DNA of 5,446 nt from Thermoplasmatota archaeon (GTDB lineage: Archaea; Thermoplasmatota; Thermoplasmata; GCA-020350865; JAUVCJ01): NCBI GenBank assembly GCA_030595765.1, contig JAUVCJ010000169.1:1-5446 (forward strand). The letters are read 5' to 3'. The notes beneath the pieces are model-generated. The model had not been told where the DNA came from and searched no databases. It saw only the letters and a list, made by a program, of their open reading frames with translations. Below are positions 1 to 5,146 of the stretch, one piece after another. Every line of letters starts with the position of its first letter. Within the stretch, counting starts at the first letter, position 1. The translations under genes were made by a program, and so were the position numbers.

Positions 1-531
1 CTTGGATTCTTTGCCACCTCTCAAAAATACATGAAGAAGATGCCAGGACGCCTTTCAGGAAAAACTCTTGATTCCAAGGGAAGAGAGGGCTTCATACTGA
101 CACTTCAGGCCAGAGAGCAACACATCAGGAGGTCAAGAGCATCATCCAACATCTGCTCAAACCAAGCTCTTATGGCGCTACGAGCCACGATATACATGGC
201 GTCCTTGGGGAAGAACGGCATGATGGATGTGGCCAAGACATGCGCTTCCAATGCAAGATACCTCAGGAGCCGATTATTGGAGCTACCTGGCTTCTCTTCT
301 ACCTTCGAGGGTGAGGGAACACTTCAGTTCTTCAACGAGTTTACGATTCGGTGCCAGGAGGGTGTCTCCTCAATTAACAAGAGGTTGGCAGGTCAGGGAA
401 TACTTGGAGGGTACGACCTGGGAACAGTTGACCCATCGTTAGCTGGCTCCATGCTTCTTTGCATCAATGAGATGGCTGACAAAGTTGCGCTTGACAAACT
501 GATATCTCTTATGGGAGGTGGAGGCCAATGA
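1..531 (+). CDS. gcvPA: Glycine dehydrogenase (decarboxylating) subunit 1, 3' part (5' end outside window)
   Basis: This is the C-terminal part of the alpha-type subunit of split P protein, the PLP enzyme of the glycine cleavage system, which decarboxylates glycine and passes aminomethyl to lipoyl-H protein in the cytosol. The frame is open from base 1, and the first residues (LGFFATSQKYM) continue a typical GcvPA sequence, so the ATG at 31 is internal. Conserved family blocks are visible: MPGRLSG, then LTLQAREQHIRR, then a SNIC-NQAL block that is strongly diagnostic of this subunit. About 176 residues are present; the family is usually near 450, so more than half the gene lies to the left. 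The stop TGA at 529-531 overlaps the gcvPB start by four bases (ATGA), which indicates translational coupling of the two halves of the heteromeric enzyme. The final codons (LMGGGGQ) are G-rich because they contain the gcvPB ribosome binding site. No frameshift or missing block is seen in the visible part. Confidence 0.95.
   Translation, partial: LGFFATSQKYMKKMPGRLSGKTLDSKGREGFILTLQAREQHIRRSRASSNICSNQALMALRATIYMASLGKNGMMDVAKTCASNARYLRSRLLELPGFSSTFEGEGTLQFFNEFTIRCQEGVSSINKRLAGQGILGGYDLGTVDPSLAGSMLLCINEMADKVALDKLISLMGGGGQ
514..520 (+). promoter_or_regulatory. Ribosome binding site for gcvPB
   Basis: GGAGGTG lies inside the last codons of gcvPA, seven bases before the ATG at 528. It is complementary to the 3' end of 16S rRNA, fixes the start of gcvPB, and shows that this genome uses strong Shine-Dalgarno signals within operons. 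Confidence 0.8.
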
Positions 532-2093
532 CTCAGGACTCTCAAGCTCAGCCACCTTCAACAGAAGAGAAGGCTGGCACAGAATCAACAGAAAAGAAGG
601 CTAGCACCGACTATCTGGCCAAGAACGGTTGCTGGATAGACAGGCGTTTGATGTTCGAAAAAGGATCTCCAGGCCGGGTTGGCACCAACCTGCCCAAATG
701 CACTGTGGACACAGAACTTGATATACCAACTGACTTGTTGCGTAATAACCTGGATTTCCCAGAGCTTTCCGAGATTGAGGTTGTAAGGCATTTCACTCAT
801 CTATCCCAGAGGAACTGGAGCATAGACATCGGATTCTACCCTCTTGGCTCCTGCACAATGAAATACAATCCTCGCATGAACGAGGTCGGGGCATCATTTC
901 CAGGTTTCACTGGTGCACATCCGCTTCAGCCAGCCGAGACCGTTCAGGGCAATCTGGAGCTGATGGCTGAGCTGGAAAGGGAACTATGCAGCATCACCGG
1001 AATGGATGCCTGCACACTCCAGCCTGCAGCTGGTGCTCATGGGGAGATGGTGGGATTGATGCTGATGCAGGCACATTTTCGACATCTTGGCCAGACTAGG
1101 ACAAACCTGATAATCCCGGATTCGGCCCATGGCACCAACCCCGCTAGCGCAGCGCTTGTGGGTTTTACCCCTGTTGAGGTTCGCTCCGATGAAAAGGGTT
1201 GTGTGAACCTCGTTGAGCTGGCAGGCCTTCTGGATGAGAACACAGCAGGCATCATGCTAACCAATCCCAATACTCTGGGCATCTTTGATGAGAACATATC
1301 CCAGATAAACGAGATGGTCCATAAGGTCGGCGGCCTTTCCTACTGCGACGGCGCCAACATGAATGCGATAATGGGCAAGGCCAGACCCGGCGACATGGGA
1401 TTCGATGTGATGCATCTGAACCTGCACAAGACCTTCTCCACCCCACATGGAGGCGGAGGGCCAGGAGCTGGCCCGGTCTGTGTCAGGCAGGTGCTGGAGC
1501 CGTATCTGCCCATTCCAAGGATAGTGCCTTCGAGAAGTGCAGCCATGGCAGGCAGCCAGGTGTTGGAGATTGATAATGACCGTCCTCTATCCATTGGAAA
1601 AATCAAAGGGTTCTATGGCAACTTCCTGGTGCTGGTAAGAGCCTATGCCTACATCCGGACCCTTGGGGCAAGCGGCCTTAAAGAGGCCAGCGAGGATGCA
1701 GTGCTTGCAGCCAACTATCTGATGGCCAGGCTAAAGGAACATTATCATCTTCCCTATGACCAGGTATGCATGCACGAGTTCGTGCTTTCAAGCAAGCACC
1801 AGAGAGAGAATGGAGTTCACACCATGCACATTGCAAAGCGCCTGATGGACATGGGCTTCCACCCACCTACGGTGCACTTCCCGCTTATAGTCGAGGAAGC
1901 CTTGATGATAGAGCCCACAGAAACCGAGCCGCTGGAGACATTGGACACTTTTGTTGATGCCATGATACAGATCGCCAGAGAGGCCAGGGAAGACCCGGAG
2001 CTTGTGCAGTCGGCCCCGCACTTTGCCGACATCTCGTCGTTGGACGGGGTGCTTGCCTCTAGAAAGCCTAATGTGAAATGGACACGGGAATGA
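528..2093 (+). CDS. gcvPB: Glycine dehydrogenase (decarboxylating) subunit 2
   Basis: This is the PLP-carrying subunit of the split P protein (EC 1.4.4.2) and works as a complex with GcvPA. The protein is 521 residues. Residues about 1-32 form a Ser/Thr/Glu/Lys/Gln-rich leader that does not resemble the enzyme fold. The fold then follows with all expected blocks: GFYPLGSCTMKYNPRMNE from about residue 102, LQPAAGAHGE near 164, DSAHGTNPAS at 198-207, CDGANMNA at 273-280 with D274 the likely PLP ring-nitrogen partner, and LHKTFSTPHGGGGPG with K301 the expected Schiff-base lysine. The C-terminus (APHFADISSLD, then SRKP-VKW) is typical of the family and complete. Bacterial relatives are around 480-490 residues, so most of the extra length is the leader. 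The start is supported by GGAGGTG at 514-520 and the ATGA overlap with gcvPA. The downstream lipoyl-assembly genes make the cofactor of its H-protein partner. Confidence 0.96.
   Translation: MTQDSQAQPPSTEEKAGTESTEKKASTDYLAKNGCWIDRRLMFEKGSPGRVGTNLPKCTVDTELDIPTDLLRNNLDFPELSEIEVVRHFTHLSQRNWSIDIGFYPLGSCTMKYNPRMNEVGASFPGFTGAHPLQPAETVQGNLELMAELERELCSITGMDACTLQPAAGAHGEMVGLMLMQAHFRHLGQTRTNLIIPDSAHGTNPASAALVGFTPVEVRSDEKGCVNLVELAGLLDENTAGIMLTNPNTLGIFDENISQINEMVHKVGGLSYCDGANMNAIMGKARPGDMGFDVMHLNLHKTFSTPHGGGGPGAGPVCVRQVLEPYLPIPRIVPSRSAAMAGSQVLEIDNDRPLSIGKIKGFYGNFLVLVRAYAYIRTLGASGLKEASEDAVLAANYLMARLKEHYHLPYDQVCMHEFVLSSKHQRENGVHTMHIAKRLMDMGFHPPTVHFPLIVEEALMIEPTETEPLETLDTFVDAMIQIAREAREDPELVQSAPHFADISSLDGVLASRKPNVKWTRE
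561..607 (+). repeat. Imperfect 27-bp direct repeat in the gcvPB leader
   Basis: Bases 561-580 and 588-607 match at 18 of 20 positions by eye, offset by 27 bases. They encode the similar peptides TEEKAGT and TEKKAST inside the low-complexity N-terminal leader of GcvPB. The offset keeps the reading frame, consistent with a small in-frame tandem duplication. Confidence 0.6.
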
Positions 2094-2097
2094 GGAG
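2092..2097 (+). promoter_or_regulatory. Ribosome binding site selecting the ATG at 2105
   Basis: GAGGAG overlaps the gcvPB stop codon and ends seven bases before the ATG at 2105, the same spacing as for gcvPB. The in-frame ATGs at 2078 and 2090 have no comparable upstream motif, although 2090 would give an ATGA overlap with the gcvPB stop. This site therefore favours 2105. Confidence 0.6.
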
Positions 2098-2104
2098 AAC
2101 TGGC

Positions 2105-3013
2105 ATGCAGACCAATCTGCCGACATCTTCTTCCACCGACAAGAATTTTGAGGGTTCAGCTCCTAGCAACGGGTTGACATCTAGCAATGGCTCAGATCTA
2201 GACTTGCTCTTTGTCTATCCTGAGAAGACCCTTACCTTGAGCGTAACTGGCCGGGCATGCGCTCTGGATTGTTCCCATTGCGGTGGGCATTACTTGGAGC
2301 AGATGAGGACGCCAGAAGATATCGACCCGGAGATCATTGTAGCAAAAGGCTACACCAGTGTGTTGGTAAGCGGTGGTTGCGACCTCGACGGCTCTGTTCC
2401 ACTTCTGCCGCATCTTGGTCTGATAAGGAAACTCTCAGCCCATCTGCCAATTCTTGCACATACCGGTCTGATAGATACCCAAGCCAACGCCGAGATTCTG
2501 GATAACATCAGCGCCATCTCTCTGGACATGGTTGGTGATAACAGGATAATTTCTGAGGTCTATGGCCTGGCCGGAGCAAAGACAGTGGAAAACTTTGAGA
2601 ACACCTATCTTGAGCTGAGCAAGAGCAAATTGGTCTATCCCCATCTTACCATCGGATTGTATGGGGGCCAGCTACTTGGTGAGAGAAGGGTGCTGGAGTT
2701 CCTGGTAGGCCACCCTCCGCCTGCGCTGGTTCTCAATGTTTTCATACCCACACCAGGAACAAAATTTCAGGATAGGAGCCCTCCGCCTCTAAATGATGTC
2801 ATGGACATTGCAAAGCTGGCCAGAACGCTGCTTCCAGATGTTCCGCTCTATCTTGGATGCATGCGGCCGGGTGGGGCTTATCGCAGGAGTCTGGATGTTG
2901 AGGCTGTGAACCTGGGGTTCAAGCGGATAGTCCACCCCACCAAAGAGGCCAGAGAAAGAGCAATAGAGCTTGGTCTAAAGACCGGGAGGATGAAAAAATG
3001 CTGTATAATGTAG
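2105..3013 (+). CDS. Radical SAM lipoyl synthase component (one half of a LipS1/LipS2-type pair), gene A
   Basis: This is a radical SAM enzyme of the 'uncharacterised biotin synthase homolog' kind. With the best start at 2105 it has 302 residues; ATGs at 2078 (311 residues) or 2090 are alternatives. Residues 1-32 are a Ser/Asn/Thr-rich leader. The cluster motif C52-x3-C56-x2-C59 (within GRACALDCSHC) holds the SAM-binding 4Fe-4S cluster. A LVSGGCD-DGSVPL block follows near 88-99, then a TIM-barrel-like body, an LGCMRPGG block with C252, and a Cys pair at the end (C299, C300 in KKCCIM). C252 plus the terminal pair could ligate a second cluster. Pairing with gene B, and position between glycine decarboxylase and lipoate ligase genes, point to the two-protein lipoyl synthase known from Thermococcus kodakarensis. 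There LipS2 adds sulfur at C8 of octanoyl and LipS1 at C6. I cannot tell which of the two this is, so no symbol is given. A true biotin synthase is unlikely, since no biotin genes are nearby. Confidence 0.82.
   Translation: MQTNLPTSSSTDKNFEGSAPSNGLTSSNGSDLDLLFVYPEKTLTLSVTGRACALDCSHCGGHYLEQMRTPEDIDPEIIVAKGYTSVLVSGGCDLDGSVPLLPHLGLIRKLSAHLPILAHTGLIDTQANAEILDNISAISLDMVGDNRIISEVYGLAGAKTVENFENTYLELSKSKLVYPHLTIGLYGGQLLGERRVLEFLVGHPPPALVLNVFIPTPGTKFQDRSPPPLNDVMDIAKLARTLLPDVPLYLGCMRPGGAYRRSLDVEAVNLGFKRIVHPTKEARERAIELGLKTGRMKKCCIM
2163..2190 (+). repeat. Short direct repeat in the leader of radical SAM gene A
   Basis: CTAGCAACGG at 2163-2172 and CTAGCAATGG at 2181-2190 differ at one base and lie 18 bases apart, preserving frame. 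Each encodes Ser-Asn-Gly. The same TAGCAATGG string recurs at 3054-3062 in the leader of the next gene. Confidence 0.5.
2984..2990 (+). promoter_or_regulatory. Ribosome binding site for radical SAM gene B
   Basis: GGGAGGA lies within the last codons of gene A, seven bases before the ATG at 2998. It supports 2998 as the start of gene B over the later in-frame ATGs at 3046, 3073, 3100, 3127 and 3169, which lack a clear upstream motif. Confidence 0.75.
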
Positions 3014-4083
3014 AAAATGAGGGCTCCGGCAAAGAGACTGATCGCATGGCTAATAGCAATGGTAGCAATCCCATGGTTAACGGCAATGGTAGTAATTGCA
3101 TGGTTAACAGTAATGGTGGTAATCCCATGACTAATAATAACAATGGCATAGGTGAAGACTCCGACACCATGAGGGTGGCAATAGGCACTGCCGCAGTTCT
3201 GGGTCTTGCACGCTGTAAGCAGGAGTGCCTTCCAACAACTGCCCATCTTCTGATGCCTGGCCAATGCCTGTTGGACTGCGCTTTTTGTGCTCAAGCCAGC
3301 TCAGCCCCGGATACAGACAGGCTTTCGCGGATTGCCTGGCCTGAGTTCGAATTGAGCCAAGCCCTCAAAGCACTCGAGGCTGGTTCGTCCAAGTTCAAGC
3401 GAGTATGCCTCCAGACCATCAACGGCAGTGGCGGAGCTGAAGCTATACTGGACTATGCCATGCAAATAATCAAGGCTACAGATTTGCCAACCAGCGTGGA
3501 CATCAGGACCACGGACATGGGCCTTATAGATGCCCTTTTCGTTGCCGGTGCTGATGTTGTCGGTCTGCCTCTGGATGCAGTTACGCCGCAGATATACGAG
3601 GATGTAAGAGGTGGCTCTTTTCAGGAGCATCTCGATCTTCTAGAAGCTGCATCTAGCAAGCACCCCGGGCGAATTTCGACCCATATAATCGTAGGGCTTG
3701 GCGAATCAGAGAAGGAGATATTACGGGCTCTGGAAAAGCTTCATGAATGGGGTGTGCGGGTGGGTCTGTTTGCCTTGACCACGGTCCAGACAGAGCAGGG
3801 GAAATGGCTGACTCCTCCAAGGCTTGAGGCCTACAGGAGAATTCAGGCAGCAAAGTGGCTGGTGGAGAATAACCACCCCTCTCCGTCCGTTAACAGGGCA
3901 AGAGAGATATATTTTTCAGATAAAGACCTCTTGAATGTGCCTGGCAGAGCTTTTCAGACCTCGGGTTGTAAGGATTGTAACAGGCCGTACTACAACGAGC
4001 GGCCTGGAGATGTGCCTTTTAACTACCCTTGCTCCCTTTCAAGAGAAGACTATAAGACCGCCATGAAGATGACCAGATTATAG
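2998..4083 (+). CDS. Radical SAM lipoyl synthase component (second half of a LipS1/LipS2-type pair), gene B
   Basis: This radical SAM protein of 361 residues is of the type usually labelled 'biotin synthase' or 'biotin synthase-related'. Residues 1-16 are polar and are followed by an Asn/Gly/Ser repeat leader (17-50). The conserved domain starts near residue 58. The SAM-cluster motif is C90-x3-C94-x2-C97 (GQCLLDCAFCAQA), preceded by an extra C73-x3-C77. A BioB-like VCLQTINGSGG strand lies near residues 138-148, and STHIIVGLGESEKE near 222-235. A C-terminal block, C324-x2-C327-x17-C345 (SGCKDCNRPYYNE through NYPC), can hold a second 4Fe-4S cluster as the sulfur donor. Two 4Fe-4S clusters per protein is what was reported for Thermococcus LipS1 and LipS2, unlike E. 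coli BioB. The gene overlaps gene A by 16 bases in another frame, so the two are translationally coupled. The likely role is insertion of one of the two lipoyl sulfurs on octanoyl-H protein. Which partner (LipS1 or LipS2) it is remains undecided. Confidence 0.84.
   Translation: MLYNVENEGSGKETDRMANSNGSNPMVNGNGSNCMVNSNGGNPMTNNNNGIGEDSDTMRVAIGTAAVLGLARCKQECLPTTAHLLMPGQCLLDCAFCAQASSAPDTDRLSRIAWPEFELSQALKALEAGSSKFKRVCLQTINGSGGAEAILDYAMQIIKATDLPTSVDIRTTDMGLIDALFVAGADVVGLPLDAVTPQIYEDVRGGSFQEHLDLLEAASSKHPGRISTHIIVGLGESEKEILRALEKLHEWGVRVGLFALTTVQTEQGKWLTPPRLEAYRRIQAAKWLVENNHPSPSVNRAREIYFSDKDLLNVPGRAFQTSGCKDCNRPYYNERPGDVPFNYPCSLSREDYKTAMKMTRL
3046..3147 (+). repeat. 27-bp coding minisatellite (three full units plus a partial fourth)
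   Basis: Units lie at 3046-3072, 3073-3099 and 3100-3126, with a shorter divergent unit at 3127-3147. Each starts with ATG and codes for nine residues: MANSNGSNP, MVNGNGSNC, MVNSNGGNP, then MTNNNNG. The repeat sits entirely within the N-terminal leader of radical SAM gene B, before the conserved domain. The unit length keeps the frame, so copy-number change would be tolerated. The composition (Asn, Gly, Ser) predicts a disordered segment. Confidence 0.9.
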
Positions 4084-4087
4084 GAGG
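4082..4087 (+). promoter_or_regulatory. Ribosome binding site selecting the ATG at 4095
   Basis: AGGAGG overlaps the stop codon of radical SAM gene B. It lies one base from the ATG at 4089, too close for initiation, but seven bases from the in-frame ATG at 4095. The spacing matches the other sites of this operon and fixes the start of lplB at 4095. Confidence 0.8.
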
Positions 4088-4094
4088 CATGAGT

Positions 4095-4376
4095 ATGGAG
4101 AAAATAGTGTACAAGATACCAAACGGCAAGCTTGTCAAGATATTCCTTGAGAGCCATGACCATAAGATCAACAGCATCAGGATAACTGGCGATTTCTTCA
4201 TGCATCCGGAGGAGTCCATAATTGAGCTAGAGGATGACCTCACAGGGCTTGGACTGTTCCCCCAATACATCGAGCCAGTGCTCAATCTATTTTTCTCACG
4301 CAAGGACATTGAAGCCTACGGCATCAGCGAGAATGGACTGATGGAAGCCCTGTTCCCAGAAAGGAGGGGAGCATAG
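4095..4376 (+). CDS. lplB: Lipoate-protein ligase small subunit (C-terminal accessory domain)
   Basis: The product is a 93-residue stand-alone version of the C-terminal accessory domain found at the end of bacterial LplA. In archaea such as Thermoplasma acidophilum this subunit is separate, and the catalytic subunit needs it to activate the acyl acid with ATP. The sequence starts MEKIVYKIPNGKLVKIFLE and continues with the diagnostic ITGDFFMHPEE near residues 32-42 and a helical Glu/Leu-rich stretch. The end (FSRKDIEAYGIS, then ALFPER) resembles the family tail. There are no cysteines, no membrane segment and no leader. The start at 4095 is chosen from the AGGAGG at 4082-4087; the upstream ATG at 4089 would add only Met-Ser. 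The gene sits 11 bases after radical SAM gene B, and its stop codon abuts the lplA start, so the two ligase subunits should be made together. The small-subunit gene comes first, the reverse of the domain order in fused LplA. Confidence 0.88.
   Translation: MEKIVYKIPNGKLVKIFLESHDHKINSIRITGDFFMHPEESIIELEDDLTGLGLFPQYIEPVLNLFFSRKDIEAYGISENGLMEALFPERRGA
4361..4367 (+). promoter_or_regulatory. Ribosome binding site for lplA
   Basis: AAGGAGG, followed by GGA, lies inside the last codons of lplB and ends nine bases before the ATG at 4377, which directly follows the lplB stop codon. Confidence 0.75.
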
Positions 4377-5138
4377 ATGCAGACCTGGAGACTGTTGGAG
4401 ACCGGACACAAGAAGGCGGCCTGGAACATGGCGCTGGATCAGGCAATACTGGAGTCCGTTGTTGCACAGAAGGCTCCGCCTACGCTTCGCCTCTACGGAT
4501 GGGACCCGCATGCGGTATCCATCGGCTACTTCCAGAGCCTGGAGGACGAGGTGGACCTGGCCAGATGCAACGAGGCCGGGGTGGACGTGGTTCGCAGGAT
4601 AACAGGAGGCGGCGCAGTCTTTCACCAGAGCGAGGTGACCTACAGCGTGAGTACTCGTCTAGACAGCCCTATCATGCCCTCCAATGTCTTAGAGTCCTAC
4701 AAGGTGATACTGGCAGGTCTCATTAAAGGTCTGGAGTGGCTCGGCATCGAGGCCAGCTTTGTCCCGCTCAACGACGTTATTGCCGCTGGCAAGAAGATAT
4801 CAGGAAGCGCCCAGACCCGCAGGGGCGGCGGTCTTCTCCAGCACGGCACACTTCTGATGAACTTGGATGTGGACCTGATGTTCAGCCTTCTGAAGGTTCC
4901 TGAGGAGAAGATGCGGGACAAGCTTATCGCAACTGCCAAGGAGAGGGTGACCAGCGTATACCATCTGCTGGGTGGGGGAATTGGATTCAATGACGCAGCC
5001 CAGGCACTCCAGCGCGGTTTTTCAACAGCTCTAGGCGTGACATTGGAGTCCGCTGAGCCCACAGAGTGGGAGCTGGAGCGTGCGATCCAGATAAGGAAGG
5101 AGCGGTTCGAAAGCGCGGACTGGACGAAGATGCGGTAG
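4377..5138 (+). CDS. lplA: Lipoate-protein ligase catalytic subunit (biotin/lipoate A/B ligase fold)
   Basis: This 253-residue protein covers only the catalytic domain of lipoate-protein ligase; the accessory domain is the separate gene just upstream. It opens with a typical WRLLETG and WNMALDQAIL, then PTLRLYGWDPHAVSIGYFQ. The nucleotide/acyl loop is R73-R74-I-T-G77-G78-G79-A-V-F-H83. The GKKISGSAQTR block contains the expected catalytic lysine (K140, before ISGSA) and is followed by LQHGTLL. The expected reaction is ATP-dependent activation of octanoate or lipoate and transfer to a lysine of H protein. The loop spacing (HQSEVTYSV) also resembles LipM octanoyltransferases, but the position aligned by eye with the LipM catalytic cysteine is serine (S127), and the only cysteine is near residue 64, so a ligase is preferred. 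A complete C-terminus follows, with no sign of a fused accessory domain. The start directly abuts the lplB stop and has a good ribosome binding site. This appears to be the last gene of the operon. Confidence 0.92.
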   Translation: MQTWRLLETGHKKAAWNMALDQAILESVVAQKAPPTLRLYGWDPHAVSIGYFQSLEDEVDLARCNEAGVDVVRRITGGGAVFHQSEVTYSVSTRLDSPIMPSNVLESYKVILAGLIKGLEWLGIEASFVPLNDVIAAGKKISGSAQTRRGGGLLQHGTLLMNLDVDLMFSLLKVPEEKMRDKLIATAKERVTSVYHLLGGGIGFNDAAQALQRGFSTALGVTLESAEPTEWELERAIQIRKERFESADWTKMR

Positions 5139-5146
5139 GTTTACCC

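Noticed and set aside
1788..2126. Minus-strand open frame of 112 codons opposite the end of gcvPB.
   Set aside because: No domain, no ribosome binding site considered convincing, and full overlap with conserved gcvPB coding sequence.
2999..3010. C-terminal CCIM of radical SAM gene A resembles a eukaryotic CaaX prenylation box.
   Set aside because: Protein farnesyltransferase is not known in archaea or bacteria, and the protein is a cytosolic iron-sulfur enzyme; the cysteines are better explained as possible cluster ligands.
3046..3147. Repeat cluster considered as a CRISPR array or binding-site iteron.
   Set aside because: Units are contiguous without spacers, stay in frame, and translate into a consistent peptide repeat inside a coding sequence.
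2878..3294. Minus-strand open frame of 138 codons with a Thr/Ile/Ala repeat.
   Set aside because: It is the antisense reading of the 27-bp repeat and the end of gene A, has no recognisable domain, and lies opposite two well-supported genes.
2105..4083. Annotation of either radical SAM gene as biotin synthase (bioB).
   Set aside because: The motif resemblance is real, but gene context, pairing, and the extra cysteine sets fit the two-protein lipoyl synthase better.
4697..5062. Minus-strand open frame of 121 codons opposite lplA.
   Set aside because: Its sequence is low-information shadow of the conserved ligase motifs on the other strand.
5139..5146. Possible intrinsic terminator between lplA and the convergent gene.
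   Set aside because: Eight bases leave no room for a hairpin, and I saw no clear stem or T-run reaching into either gene end.
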